64,000 bases of DNA from Oleispira sp036960605 (GCA_036960605.1 JBALXI010000002.1:1-64000), one strand, 5' to 3'; positions 45,042-54,943 are shown, counted from the stretch's first letter. The notes: generated by a model not told the origin, from the letters alone. Numbers and translations: made by a program.

Positions 45042-48000
45042 ATGAATTTTTCTTATTTCTTCATTCAACGGCCGATTTTTGCGGCAGTGATCTCCATGAT
45101 GATTTTCATTGCGGGCGCTTTGGCCGTATGGGAATTACCGATTACTGAATATCCCGAAGTCGTGCCGCCAACGGTGGTCGTTACGGCTTCCTATCCCGGT
45201 GCGAATCCTAAAATTATTGCCGATACCGTAGCGTCACCATTAGAGCAGGCTATTAACGGCGTGGAAGATATGATTTACATGTCTTCTCAGGCTACTTCTG
45301 ATGGTGGCATGTCTTTGACCGTGACCTTTGCGATTGGTACCGATCCAGATGATGCGCAAGTATTAGTGCAGAATCGAGTAGCACGTGCCTTAGCGCGTTT
45401 GCCGCAAGAGGTGCAGCGCATTGGTGTGATCACTAAAAAATCTTCTCCTAACCTAACCATGGTAGTGCACTTAACCTCTCCAGATGATAGATATGACATG
45501 TTGTATCTATCCAATTACGCAATGCTTAATGTTAAAGATGAGTTAGCGAAAATTGAAGGTGTAGGTGATGCGGCGTTATTTGGCGCCGGTGAATACAGTA
45601 TGCGAGTTTGGTTGGACCCTGCCAAAGTTGCGGCCTTGAATCTTAACCCTGGTGATATCGTCGGCGCTTTGCGTGAGCAAAATCAACAAGCCGCTGCAGG
45701 TACGTTAGGTTCACAGCCTTCTGGGGAAAATGATTTTCAATTATTAATCAATGTAAAAGGCCGCTTAACCAGTGTTGAAGAGTTTGGCGATGTGATCATC
45801 AAGGTTGGCAGCAAGGGTGAAATTTCTCGCTTGAAAGATGTTGCCCGTATTGAACTCGGTGCTAACTCGTATGCCTTGCGTTCGTTACTCAATAATAAGC
45901 CAGCGGTGGCGATGGGGATTTTCCAAGCACCGGGATCAAACGCGATTCAAATCTCTGATGATGTCCGCGCCAAGATGGATGAGCTGAAAGATGCTTTCCC
46001 TGAAGGCGTCGATTATTCCATTGTTTATGATCCGACTATCTTTGTGCGTGACTCGATTGAAGCCGTTATTAGTACTCTATTAGAAGCTTTGCTCTTGGTC
46101 GTATTGGTAGTTGTGCTGTTTTTACAAAACTGGCGCGCGGCGATTATTCCATTAGTGGCAGTGCCGGTATCACTGGTAGGTACGTTTGCCATCATGCACA
46201 TGATGGGCTTTTCTCTAAATGCCTTGTCGTTATTTGGTTTGGTACTCGCCATTGGTATTGTGGTCGATGACGCCATTGTGGTGGTGGAGAACGTCGAGCG
46301 AAATATCAGTGACGGATTGGCGCCAGTAGCAGCGACTCGCCAAGCGATGAAAGAAGTGACTGGCCCCATTATTGCGACCACCTTAGTATTAGCCGCAGTG
46401 TTTATTCCGACCGCATTTATGTCGGGATTAACCGGACAGTTTTATAAACAGTTCGCTCTAACTATTACCATTGCGACCTTTATTTCTGCGCTTAACTCTT
46501 TGACCTTAAGCCCAGCGTTATCGGCCTTATTATTAAAAAGTGAAGACGCGCCGAAAGATCGTTTAACGCGCTGGATGGATAAGCTATTAGGTAACTGGTT
46601 ATTCAAACCGTTTAACCGAGTATTTAACCGCGCGGCGGAAGGTTATACCAAGGGCATCGGCAAGCTGATTCGTTTAAGCGGTATCGTACTGGTTTTTTAT
46701 GCTGGTCTAATGGCCCTGACCTACGGACAGTTTGCTTCGACCCCAACCGGTTATGTGCCTGGACAAGATAAGATGTATTTGATTGCTTTTGCACAGCTAC
46801 CGGATGCGGCCTCGCTTGATCGTACCGAGCAAGTGATGCGTGATATGTCGCAGATAGCGATGGATCATCCCGGTGTTGATGCGGCAGTTGCCTTCCCAGG
46901 TTTAAGCATTAACGGTTTTACCAATAGCCCAAATAGCGGCATTGTATTTGTGACCTTAAAACCTTTTGCTGAGCGTACCACAGATGATTTATCTGCTGGG
47001 GCCATTGCTGGGCAATTAAACGGTCAGTTCTCTGTGATTAAAGAAGCGTTTGTGGCGATCTTCCCACCACCGCCAGTATCGGGTTTAGGTACAATTGGTG
47101 GCTTCCGTTTGCAGATCGAAGACAAGAACAATATGGGTTATGAAGCTTTGTATGCGGTGACGCAACAAGTGATTCAAAAATCTTGGATGGACCCTCAGCT
47201 TACCGGTATCTTCAGCAGCTTCCAGGTAAACGTGCCACAAATTGAAGTGGATCTAGATCGGACTAAGGCTAAGAGTCAGGGCGTGCGCATTGATGATGCT
47301 TTTGAAACTATGCAGGGATATTTAGGTTCGGTTTATGTGAATGACTTTAATCAGTTTGGCCGTACCTATCAGGTAAATGTGCAAGCGGATGAGCAGTTTA
47401 GACAAGAACCTGAGCAAGTCGGCCAGCTTAAAGTGCGTAATGAAAGTGGCCAGATGATTCCATTGGGTTCTTTTATGGATGTTCGCCATGCGGCGGGCCC
47501 TGATCGTGTGATGCATTATAACGGTTTTACCACCGCAGAAATTAATGCCTCCCCTGCACCGGGCGTAAGCTCAGGTGAAGCACAGGAAGCTATGGAAAAA
47601 ATCCTCGCAGAAACATTACCGATTGGTATGACGTATGAGTGGACGGAGTTAACCTATCAGCAGATTTTAGCCGGTAATGCTTCGATGTATATTTTCCCAT
47701 TGGTAGTTTTGCTGGTCTTCATGGTATTGGCCGCTACGTATGAAAGTATGACCTTACCGTTGGCGATTATTATGATCGTCCCTATGACGTTATTATCGGC
47801 GTTAACCGGAGTGATTATCTCAGGAGGAGACAACAATATATTCACCCAAATTGGCTTCATTGTGCTGGTGGGGCTCGCGACCAAGAATGCGATATTGATT
47901 GTGGAGTTTGCCAAAGAACTGCAAGACAAAGGCATGACTGCATTAGAAGCAATTAAGGAGGCGGGGCGTTTGCGTCTACGTCCTATCTTGATGACCTCGT

Positions 48001-48197
48001 TTGCCTTCATCATGGGTGTAGTACCAATGGTATTGTCCACCGGAGCGGGCGCAGAAATGCGTCAGGCGATGGGAGTTGCTGTATTCTCTGGCATGATTGG
48101 CGTGACGGTCTTTGGTTTGATTTTAACGCCGGTATTCTATTACTTATTACGCAAAAACGTGAAAGTGAAAGAAGAAGTTAAGGCGCACGAAAGCTAA
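45042..48197 (+). CDS. mexF: RND multidrug efflux permease, MexF-like
   Basis: A 1051-residue proton-driven exporter of the HAE1 group: opening SYFFIQRPIFAAVISMMIFIAGALAVWELPITEYPEVVPPTV, porter loop VTASYPGANPKIIADTVASPLEQAINGVEDMIYMSS, TM4 with both proton-relay aspartates (GIVVDDAIVVVENVERN, ~405-420) and the C-terminal TM10-12 region (NIFTQIGFIVLVGLATKNAILIVEFAKELQ). It is full length compared with MexF (about 1050-1060). Members of this group export chloramphenicol, quinolones and electrophilic metabolites; the natural substrate here is unknown. A strong terminator follows. Confidence 0.94.
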   Translation: MNFSYFFIQRPIFAAVISMMIFIAGALAVWELPITEYPEVVPPTVVVTASYPGANPKIIADTVASPLEQAINGVEDMIYMSSQATSDGGMSLTVTFAIGTDPDDAQVLVQNRVARALARLPQEVQRIGVITKKSSPNLTMVVHLTSPDDRYDMLYLSNYAMLNVKDELAKIEGVGDAALFGAGEYSMRVWLDPAKVAALNLNPGDIVGALREQNQQAAAGTLGSQPSGENDFQLLINVKGRLTSVEEFGDVIIKVGSKGEISRLKDVARIELGANSYALRSLLNNKPAVAMGIFQAPGSNAIQISDDVRAKMDELKDAFPEGVDYSIVYDPTIFVRDSIEAVISTLLEALLLVVLVVVLFLQNWRAAIIPLVAVPVSLVGTFAIMHMMGFSLNALSLFGLVLAIGIVVDDAIVVVENVERNISDGLAPVAATRQAMKEVTGPIIATTLVLAAVFIPTAFMSGLTGQFYKQFALTITIATFISALNSLTLSPALSALLLKSEDAPKDRLTRWMDKLLGNWLFKPFNRVFNRAAEGYTKGIGKLIRLSGIVLVFYAGLMALTYGQFASTPTGYVPGQDKMYLIAFAQLPDAASLDRTEQVMRDMSQIAMDHPGVDAAVAFPGLSINGFTNSPNSGIVFVTLKPFAERTTDDLSAGAIAGQLNGQFSVIKEAFVAIFPPPPVSGLGTIGGFRLQIEDKNNMGYEALYAVTQQVIQKSWMDPQLTGIFSSFQVNVPQIEVDLDRTKAKSQGVRIDDAFETMQGYLGSVYVNDFNQFGRTYQVNVQADEQFRQEPEQVGQLKVRNESGQMIPLGSFMDVRHAAGPDRVMHYNGFTTAEINASPAPGVSSGEAQEAMEKILAETLPIGMTYEWTELTYQQILAGNASMYIFPLVVLLVFMVLAATYESMTLPLAIIMIVPMTLLSALTGVIISGGDNNIFTQIGFIVLVGLATKNAILIVEFAKELQDKGMTALEAIKEAGRLRLRPILMTSFAFIMGVVPMVLSTGAGAEMRQAMGVAVFSGMIGVTVFGLILTPVFYYLLRKNVKVKEEVKAHES

Positions 48198-48234
48198 AAC
48201 TCCAACAGTTTAAATGTCTTTTTATTAAATAACG

Positions 48235-48260
48235 AAGCCCCATTAATTGGGGCTTTTTTG
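48235..48260 (+). terminator. Strong intrinsic terminator after mexF-like gene
   Basis: AAGCCCC (48235-48241) and GGGGCTT (48249-48255) form a perfect stem around ATTAATT, followed by a T-run (TTTTTTG). Confidence 0.88.
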
Positions 48261-48776
48261 TTTTCGTTAATATACAAGACTGACTATTTTGTTAGATGTG
48301 TTGTTTGATGTAAGCATGGGGAGTTTTAGGTATTAGGACGAATGAATTTTCGTACTTGAAAGTTGTAAGTATTTCTACTTAATTAACAGTGACGCTGAAT
48401 CTACTGCTTTGTTTTGGAAGGACTATCTACATCATAAGTCAGCTCTATTAAAACAGGACTAAGTATCTTCGTTATTATCGCTTGCTTAATATTGATCATA
48501 TTTTGTTATTCATACATTTATTACTCTGTGAGTAGCTTTTATCAGTATTTAGTAATAGTGATGATGAGTAGTAGCAGCTAAACAACTGTTTTCTATGATG
48601 ATTTCTTGTGAAAATATATTGATATAGCATATTTACAATTCGACTTTAGGGGCCGTGTTGTTAGGGTATTGCTGATAATTAGTTGTTTTATGGCTGTCAA
48701 TATTGTAGAAAGTCGTGACAGAGTCTAGAAGGCTATGAATGCATAACTTATATACTCAGTTAATGATATTACGGCC
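48261..48776. other. 516-bp AT-rich gap with no recognisable gene
   Basis: No ORF with a start and family likeness and no tRNA-like fold is visible. It contains a short hairpin (ACGAATGAATTTTCGT near 48341) and several A/T-rich promoter-like stretches. Its length is unusual for this compact region, so a small RNA or a long leader for the AlkD-like gene is conceivable. Confidence 0.5.
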
Positions 48777-49550
48777 ATGTTAATTTCGGGTAGCGATGAT
48801 TATATGAAATCTCATAAATATTATTTAGCACGTATTAAAGCTGATCTTGCTGAGGTCGGTAGTACTGAGAAAGCAGAAGTCAGTCGTCGATATTTTCCTC
48901 AGGGAATAAACTGTTTGGGCGCAACGGCAGCAGACATAAAGTTAGTCATTAAAAAATTTCATAATGAATCTCCTGACTTATCCCCAATTGAAATGCTTTC
49001 TATTACTGAATATATTCTCAAACATGCTGAATATAATGAAGAAATCTTATTAGCGTTTGGGCTGATAAATAAATATGTGAAAAATAACTATAATGATGAC
49101 TTGTTATTACGCTTTGAATACTGGTTGGAAAACTATACTGATAACTGGTCTTTAGTTGACGACTTATGCATAAAAACGATTTATCAGTTCTTGATGTCAC
49201 GCCCGCACTTAATAGAAAAAACTCAGCGCTGGGTTCAATCCGAAGTATCTTGGTGCCGTCGGGCCAGTAATGTAGTGTGGGTTAAGTTTATAAAACGCAA
49301 GATTGGGAAGGCAACGTATTTTCTTGATAAAGAATTAGTATTTAATAACTGCGACCTGTTGCTAGAAGATGATGATGAATTTGTACAGAAAAGCATTGGC
49401 TGGTTATTGAAGGTGACGTCTGTCGAGCATGAAGAAGATGTTATTGCCTATATAAAGAAAAACTACTCTAGGCTAACTCGGCCAACTCTTCGCTACGCTA
49501 TTGAGAAAATGGATGAAGATACCCGGAAGTTGATCATGCATTCGTTTTAA
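48777..49550 (+). CDS. DNA alkylation repair enzyme (AlkD-like DNA glycosylase)
   Basis: A ~257-residue alpha-helical HEAT-like protein of the AlkD family. Landmarks are KYYLARIKADLAEVGSTEKAEVSRRYFP (N-terminal helices), ENYTDNWSLVDDLC (~118-132; the W…VD pair corresponds to AlkD's key Trp and Asp), SWCRRASNVVWVKFIKR and the last helices DVIAYIKKNYSRLTRPTLRYAIEKM. It removes N3/N7-alkylpurines without base flipping. ATG 48804 would begin MKSHKYYLA and is equally plausible as a start, since neither has a clear ribosome site. It precedes the diguanylate cyclase by 40 bp. Confidence 0.85.
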   Translation: MLISGSDDYMKSHKYYLARIKADLAEVGSTEKAEVSRRYFPQGINCLGATAADIKLVIKKFHNESPDLSPIEMLSITEYILKHAEYNEEILLAFGLINKYVKNNYNDDLLLRFEYWLENYTDNWSLVDDLCIKTIYQFLMSRPHLIEKTQRWVQSEVSWCRRASNVVWVKFIKRKIGKATYFLDKELVFNNCDLLLEDDDEFVQKSIGWLLKVTSVEHEEDVIAYIKKNYSRLTRPTLRYAIEKMDEDTRKLIMHSF

Positions 49551-49590
49551 TTGGACTATACTTCGAGTGAACTAGTGTTAAGGGTATGTC

Positions 49591-50796
49591 ATGGGAGCAG
49601 AAGACGTAGACAATGTTGAGCCTAACCTACCGAATATTAAACGCTTTTTATCTATTTTTAAGGATGTAAAGCGGGAGAGCCGCTTTCGGCAGGAGGTCTT
49701 GCCTAAGCATCGACGCCTAACTTTCAAGTTGTGTGCCTCTGTTGCTGTCGCGATGCCCATCTTTATGCTTTCTGATTATATGGTTGTCAAACCTGATTCT
49801 TGGGGATTTTTCTTAGTAATACAGAGACTGGTTCAAATAGGATCATGCCTTGTTTTTTTATTAATAATACCGCGAATACGCAGTCATCTATCGTACGATA
49901 CTTTGCTTTTTAGCATCTTATTTATATCTTTTTTTCTTCTTGAATTAGGATCATTTACATTCGTTGATGATTACGCCTTGTATGCACTGTTCGATATCAT
50001 AATAATGATAAGCCTCTATGCTTCTGGGATCTTGCCAGTAAAACTGTCATTGATTTTATGTATATACCATACAGTCGTCGCTATCTTTATTGTGGTATTT
50101 GTGAAAATTTTGGATACCCATGAACAAATAGTTATGATTCTTGGTTACAGCTTCAGTAATTGCGCGGGAATACTATTAGCTATTGCTCAACACCGAACGG
50201 CACGACAAGAATTTCTATTGAAGCATTCTTTACGAGAGAAAACGCTTCAACTCAGGCAGTTAGCCTATCGAGACTCATTGACTAACGCGCTTAACAGAAG
50301 AGCCTTTCAGGATCACTTTAGTGATTTCGAAAGGATGGCATTACGAATGCAGGGGAGTCAAAACGGTGTCTATTTGATTGCCGCAGATCTCGACCATTTT
50401 AAGTTAATAAATGATAATTTTGGGCATGATGTCGGCGATAAGGTTTTAGTCGCCTTTACTGCACTTGTAGAATCTAATATTCGACCACAAGATAATGTAT
50501 ATCGGTTTGGTGGTGAGGAATTTATAATTATATTACAGGACTGTCATAAGGAAATTGCAGTCCAAAGGATCGATCAGATCATACATTTTCTGAACGAAAA
50601 CTCGTTAGAGATCGATGAGTTGACTAAGCCTGTGACGTGTAGTTTTGGGATAACACCTATATTAACTACCGATACAGTAGATTCAGTATGCATCCGCGCG
50701 GACGAAGCACTTTATATTGCAAAACATAACGGCCGTAATCAATATATATTTGATTCCGGCCTTGATAAAAATTTAAATAACGAACAGGCTGATTAA
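49591..50796 (+). CDS. Membrane-bound diguanylate cyclase
   Basis: A 401-residue protein. There is a cytoplasmic N-terminus, six hydrophobic helices (~48-205; e.g. FFLVIQRLVQIGSCLVFLLIIP, LILCIYHTVVAIFIVVFVKIL), a short coiled coil (SLREKTLQLRQLAYRD) and a C-terminal GGDEF domain (~230-395). The active site is GGEEF, and an I-site RPQD precedes it by exactly five residues, so product inhibition is expected. It synthesises c-di-GMP from GTP. AAGGG precedes ATG 49591. There is no EAL domain. It ends 4 bp from the convergent ahpF stop. Confidence 0.94.
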   Translation: MGAEDVDNVEPNLPNIKRFLSIFKDVKRESRFRQEVLPKHRRLTFKLCASVAVAMPIFMLSDYMVVKPDSWGFFLVIQRLVQIGSCLVFLLIIPRIRSHLSYDTLLFSILFISFFLLELGSFTFVDDYALYALFDIIIMISLYASGILPVKLSLILCIYHTVVAIFIVVFVKILDTHEQIVMILGYSFSNCAGILLAIAQHRTARQEFLLKHSLREKTLQLRQLAYRDSLTNALNRRAFQDHFSDFERMALRMQGSQNGVYLIAADLDHFKLINDNFGHDVGDKVLVAFTALVESNIRPQDNVYRFGGEEFIIILQDCHKEIAVQRIDQIIHFLNENSLEIDELTKPVTCSFGITPILTTDTVDSVCIRADEALYIAKHNGRNQYIFDSGLDKNLNNEQAD

Positions 50797-50800
50797 AATC

Positions 50801-52429
50801 CTAGGCTTCGATTAATGTTTCTTCAGCTAACTTTTTAGGCGTAGGTGTGCGAATCAAGTGATCAAATGCGCCTAGGCTGGCTTTTGCACCTTCGCCCATG
50901 GCGATGATGATTTGTTTATAAGGCACTGTGGTTACGTCGCCTGCTGCGAATATTCCTGCTACAGACGTTTCACCTTTGCTACTTACTTCAATTTCGCCAC
51001 GTGCTGATAGCTCGATTCCAGAATCCTTTAAGAATTCACTATTAGGCACTAAACCAATTTGCACAAAAATGCCGGCTAATTCAACTTGCTTCGTTTCGCC
51101 TGAAGCTCGGTCGGTATAGTTCAGTGCAGTAACGCGGGTACCATCACCAATGACTTCGGTCGTTAGCGCTTGTTTAATAATATCGACATTGCCCATACTA
51201 TTAGCTTTGTCGATTAAGACTTGGTCAGCGCGCAAGGTATCGGCAAATTCCAATACAGTAACGTGCTCTACCAAACCAGCTAAATCGATTGCCGCTTCAA
51301 TACCTGAGTTACCGCCACCAATAACAGCAACGCGCTTACCTTTAAACAAAGGGCCATCACAGTGTGGGCAATAAGCAACGCCCTTATTACGATATTCTTG
51401 TTCACCCGGTACGTTCATTTCTCTCCAGCGTGCGCCTGTGGATAAAATTACGCTGCGGCTTTTTAAGGTTGCGCCACTTTCTAGTTGAACGTGAATATAT
51501 CCATCTTCAGTTTTTTCAGCAGAAATAATGTTGTCTGCTTTCTGTTCGCTCATGATATCAACGTTATATTCTTTAACGTGTTCTTCTAAGGCGGCTGCGA
51601 GTTTTGGGCCTTCTGTTTCTTTTACAGATATGAAGTTTTCAATCGCCATGGTATCCATAACTTGGCCGCCGAAACGTTCGGCGACGATACCGGTACGAAT
51701 ACCTTTACGTGCTGCATAAATTGCGGCTGAAGCCCCTGCTGGCCCACCGCCAACCACTAATACTTCGTAAGGTGCTTTTTTACTTAAGGCTGCGGATTCT
51801 TTTTCAGCTGACCCATCCCCTGACATGAGCCGTACTTTCTTTAAAATTTCAGCTAAAGAAATACGACCTTGGGCGAAGACTTCACCGTTTAGGTAAACGC
51901 TTGGGACTGACATGATGTTGCGCTCGGCGATTTCGTCTTGGAAAGCGCCGCCATCGATCATAGTCGTTTTAATTTTAGGATTAATCGCTGCCATCATGTT
52001 TAAGGCTTGTACGACATCCGGGCAGTTTTGGCAGCTAAGCGAAATGAATATTTCAAAATTCATTTCTTCGTCTGTGTTGTCATTAAGGCTCGCGATCTGC
52101 TCAATCACTTCGGGTGCAAGCTTCATTGGGTGGCCGCCGCTGTGCAGCAAAGCCAATACTAATGAGGTAAATTCGTGACCCATTGGCAAGCCGGCGAAAC
52201 CGATGGCTGTTTCTTTGCTTGGGTTCAACACCTGCATAATAGGTTTACGGTCACTGGCGTTTTGATCTTCTATCACTTTTACTTTGCTGTTCAGTGATGC
52301 AATGTCATTTGCTAAGCCGTGAAGCTTGTTTGAGGTATCACTGTCGTCAAGGCTAAGAACCAGATGTACATCGGTCTTTAAGTTTTCTAAATACGCCTTT
52401 AATTGGTCTTTCATTGCTTGGTCTAACAT
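50801..52429 (-). CDS. ahpF: Alkyl hydroperoxide reductase subunit F
   Basis: A 542-residue flavoprotein disulfide reductase. The N-terminal double thioredoxin-fold domain has the redox pair CQNC (Cys133, Cys136). FAD-binding starts at YEVLVVGGGPAGASAAIYAARKG (~221-243). The C-terminal pair is CPHC (Cys354, Cys357), and NAD binding uses VAVIGGGNSGIEAAIDLAG. The order matches E. coli AhpF (521 residues). It passes electrons from NADH to AhpC. It is downstream of ahpC on the same strand, with 180 bp and a hairpin between them, so its level is probably lower than ahpC. Confidence 0.96.
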   Translation of the reverse strand: MLDQAMKDQLKAYLENLKTDVHLVLSLDDSDTSNKLHGLANDIASLNSKVKVIEDQNASDRKPIMQVLNPSKETAIGFAGLPMGHEFTSLVLALLHSGGHPMKLAPEVIEQIASLNDNTDEEMNFEIFISLSCQNCPDVVQALNMMAAINPKIKTTMIDGGAFQDEIAERNIMSVPSVYLNGEVFAQGRISLAEILKKVRLMSGDGSAEKESAALSKKAPYEVLVVGGGPAGASAAIYAARKGIRTGIVAERFGGQVMDTMAIENFISVKETEGPKLAAALEEHVKEYNVDIMSEQKADNIISAEKTEDGYIHVQLESGATLKSRSVILSTGARWREMNVPGEQEYRNKGVAYCPHCDGPLFKGKRVAVIGGGNSGIEAAIDLAGLVEHVTVLEFADTLRADQVLIDKANSMGNVDIIKQALTTEVIGDGTRVTALNYTDRASGETKQVELAGIFVQIGLVPNSEFLKDSGIELSARGEIEVSSKGETSVAGIFAAGDVTTVPYKQIIIAMGEGAKASLGAFDHLIRTPTPKKLAEETLIEA

Positions 52430-52565
52430 AGTGATACCTTCTGAATTCTTTAATGTTTAACAATTTTTTGTACGCAGAATGTGTGTCATTGCGTATAGGG
52501 TTGTCTCTCCTAGATTGGAGGCCAAGTAGGTAAACGATGGGGCTGTGTAACGCTTTTTAAATAAC

Positions 52566-52589
52566 CCCATTACCGTCAACGGCAATGGG
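52566..52589 (-). terminator. Hairpin between ahpC and ahpF
   Basis: On the minus strand CCCATTGCCG pairs with CGGTAATGGG (one G-T pair) around TTGA. It is followed by GTTATTTAAAAAG, which is only partly T-rich, so it probably attenuates transcription into ahpF and stabilises the ahpC message. Confidence 0.55.
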
Positions 52590-52609
52590 ATATTTTAGTC
52601 AGTTAGCGA

Positions 52610-53167
52610 CTAGATCTTGCCAACTAGGTCTAGAGAAGGGGCTAGAGTCTCTTCGCCTTCTTTCCATTTAGCTGGGCAAACTTCACCTGGGTGAGCAGCA
52701 ACATATTGAGCGGCTTTCACTTTGCGAAGTAGATCTTCAGCGTCACGGCCAATCCCTTCAGCAGTAATTTCCATTGCTTGGATAGTACCTTCTGGATCGA
52801 TCAAGAAAGTAGCGCGGTCTGCAAGGCCTTGACCTTCACGCATCACGTTGAAGTTGTTAGTGATGTTGCCAGATTGGTCGCCTACCATGAAGTAGTTGAT
52901 CTTGCCGATAGTATCAGAGCTGTCGTGCCATGCTTTGTGAGCAAAGTGAGTATCAGTAGACACTGAGAATACCTCTACGCCACGCTTTTGTAGTTCTGCG
53001 TAATGATCTGCAAGGTCGCCTAGTTCAGTAGGGCAAACGAAAGTGAAGTCAGCTGGGTAGAAGAAGAATACAGCCCATTTTCCTAATACATCTTTTTCAG
53101 AAATCTCTACGAATTCGCCTTCTTTAAAAGCAGAAGCGTTGAATGGCTTGATTTGAGTATTGATCAT
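52610..53167 (-). CDS. ahpC: Alkyl hydroperoxide reductase subunit C (2-Cys peroxiredoxin)
   Basis: A 185-residue peroxiredoxin: MINTQIKPFNASAFKEGEFVEI, peroxidatic FTFVCPTEL (Cys45), VFSVSTDTHFAHKAWHD, FMVGDQSGNI, and resolving GEVCPAKW near residue 166. The C-terminus LVGKI is AhpC-like. It reduces H2O2 and organic peroxides and is re-reduced by AhpF. A longer frame reaches 53245, but homology begins at ATG 53167. An OxyR-like site lies 106-142 bp upstream, so induction by peroxide is expected. Confidence 0.96.
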   Translation of the reverse strand: MINTQIKPFNASAFKEGEFVEISEKDVLGKWAVFFFYPADFTFVCPTELGDLADHYAELQKRGVEVFSVSTDTHFAHKAWHDSSDTIGKINYFMVGDQSGNITNNFNVMREGQGLADRATFLIDPEGTIQAMEITAEGIGRDAEDLLRKVKAAQYVAAHPGEVCPAKWKEGEETLAPSLDLVGKI

Positions 53168-53272
53168 TTTTGTATACCTATTAAGAACGTTAAGGGTGCT
53201 AAAAGTGTTTTGGTTGGCTTCGTCTTGTGAATCCATGAGATGCATAATGGGGTAAGGAGCTTGATAGTTATA

Positions 53273-53309
53273 ATTGTATCTATTTATTGATTCGATAGTT
53301 AAAAGCTAT
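53273..53309 (-). promoter_or_regulatory. OxyR-like tetranucleotide binding site upstream of ahpC
   Basis: The four half-elements fall at the OxyR spacing (ATAG-N7-CTAT-N7-ATAG-N7-CTAT): ATTG (53273), TTAT (53284), ATAG (53295), CTAT (53306). The right dyad is perfect and each left element has one mismatch. It sits just upstream of where the ahpC promoter should be. The 312-bp gap between ahpC and the next gene contains this site and no ORF. Confidence 0.7.
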
Positions 53310-53479
53310 TATTTAAGGAGGCGATGATTCAATTAGAACTTAACGGAAGTTAACTAAAGTAATTTCCCGCCAAGAGCTTAAAAGTCGGCGCATTTGAGAA
53401 AAATCATCTTGGTACACCCGTGCTATGTTTCTGTATTACGTACCGATGATTTAAATAAGAGAACCCTCTTGGGATTAAA

Positions 53480-54943
53480 ATGAATAATAAAAAATTGATT
53501 CTCGCGCTTTCTTTAACTCTATCAGCCTCGGCATTTGCTTTAGAGCCGAGGCCGATACCGAACCCTAATGTCGGGCTTGATGGTGCAGCGACCATGCACA
53601 GTGATACTTACTCTTCTGATACCACGCCTTTGGCTGGCCCTTTAGGGCTTGATAGCCAGCGAGTGCAGTCAAAGTCTGTTTCTTTGGCGGCGGCTTGTCC
53701 TACTAGCTTAATTCGTTCAGATGGCCATCCATTGGTTTTGTGTACCAATATGTTTGGTCTGAATCCGGTGGTTCATATACTCAATAAAAAATCGGGATTA
53801 TCCATGGCAAAGCTTAACTTGCCGGCGGGAAGTTTATTGGGCGGCGTATATGCTTATTTAGATAATGAAGATCGCTTGGTGATGGTTGATGGTAAACATA
53901 ACTTGGTAAGGGTTAAGGCGCGCTTGGATACGAGCCGAATTATTAAACGCTGGAAGGTGAGTATAGATGAATCCGTTTCTTTAACGACCGCAGTGAATAG
54001 TCATTGTGCCAGTGCTGAGAATATGGATTGTGATTCCGTGGTGAGTATTAATGCCGGCGGTTTAAACGATGTTTGGTTCGTGACGAAGCAAGGTTTAGTC
54101 GGCAGCTATGATACGGAAACTGCTGAGATTAAAACGCTGAAGCTCGCCGCAGGGGAGGAGGTTCATAATTCTTTTTCTAATACCTTAAATGGTCAAGCAG
54201 GTATCGCTACCAATGAGGCGTTGTATTTAATTGCTCTAGATGAGCAAGGTGAGTTAATGATTCAGTGGCGCGCTCAATACGATTCAGGCAGTCATCGTAA
54301 ACCAGGGCAGTTAAGTAAAGGCACAGGTGCAACGCCGACCTTCTTTGGCCCTGAAACGGGTGCTGAATATTTAATGATTACTGATAACAACGATTCCCAG
54401 ACGTCTTTATTAGTTTATAAAACCGATGCGGAGCAGGCTGAATTGATTTGTAAATATCCTTTGTTCGAGGAAGGCACTTCGGGTACTGAGAATTCGGCGA
54501 TTGGTATTGGCCGCTCGGTTATCGTCGCGTCTACTTATGGTTACCCATACCCTAAAGTCCCCGATGGTGTTCCGGCTGCCGTGCCAGAGAAAGCAGATTT
54601 TGCGGGCGGCATGATACGTATTGATTTGTTTGCTGATGAGTCGGGCTGCAGTGAAGTCTGGCAAAACGATTTACGTTCATCTGCAGTGCCTAAGTTATCC
54701 ACCGCCGATAATTTAATTTATACGGTTGAGCGCCGCAATGTAATGAATTCACCGAAAGCTAAGTTGGTGGATAGTTTTTACTTTACCGCGCTTAATCCAG
54801 AAACAGGCATGACCCTGTATCAAAAGCGCATTGGTGGCGGCTTTTTCTCTGATACCTTGCAGATGGCGGGTAATATCGGCCCAGAGCAGGTGTACTGGCA
54901 GGGAACGGTGGGTGGTATGATTCGAATTAGTCCTAAGCCTTAA
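53480..54943 (+). CDS. Secreted protein of unknown function, probable beta-propeller
   Basis: A 487-residue exported protein: signal peptide NNKKLILALSLTLSASAFA (cleavage near residue 20), then a Pro-rich start (LEPRPIPNPNVGLDGAATMHSD). Blade-like repeats have hydrophobic strands and Asp/Gly turns (LVMVDGKHNLVRVKARLDTSRIIKRWKVS, DVWFVTKQGLVGSYDTETAEIKTLKL, LYLIALDEQGELMIQWRAQYDSG, VYWQGTVGGMIRI), consistent with a PQQ- or WD-like propeller. There are about six cysteines, suggesting disulfides. No enzyme motif is recognised. It stands alone between the ahp genes and the TetR/OYE pair. Confidence 0.75.
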   Translation: MNNKKLILALSLTLSASAFALEPRPIPNPNVGLDGAATMHSDTYSSDTTPLAGPLGLDSQRVQSKSVSLAAACPTSLIRSDGHPLVLCTNMFGLNPVVHILNKKSGLSMAKLNLPAGSLLGGVYAYLDNEDRLVMVDGKHNLVRVKARLDTSRIIKRWKVSIDESVSLTTAVNSHCASAENMDCDSVVSINAGGLNDVWFVTKQGLVGSYDTETAEIKTLKLAAGEEVHNSFSNTLNGQAGIATNEALYLIALDEQGELMIQWRAQYDSGSHRKPGQLSKGTGATPTFFGPETGAEYLMITDNNDSQTSLLVYKTDAEQAELICKYPLFEEGTSGTENSAIGIGRSVIVASTYGYPYPKVPDGVPAAVPEKADFAGGMIRIDLFADESGCSEVWQNDLRSSAVPKLSTADNLIYTVERRNVMNSPKAKLVDSFYFTALNPETGMTLYQKRIGGGFFSDTLQMAGNIGPEQVYWQGTVGGMIRISPKP

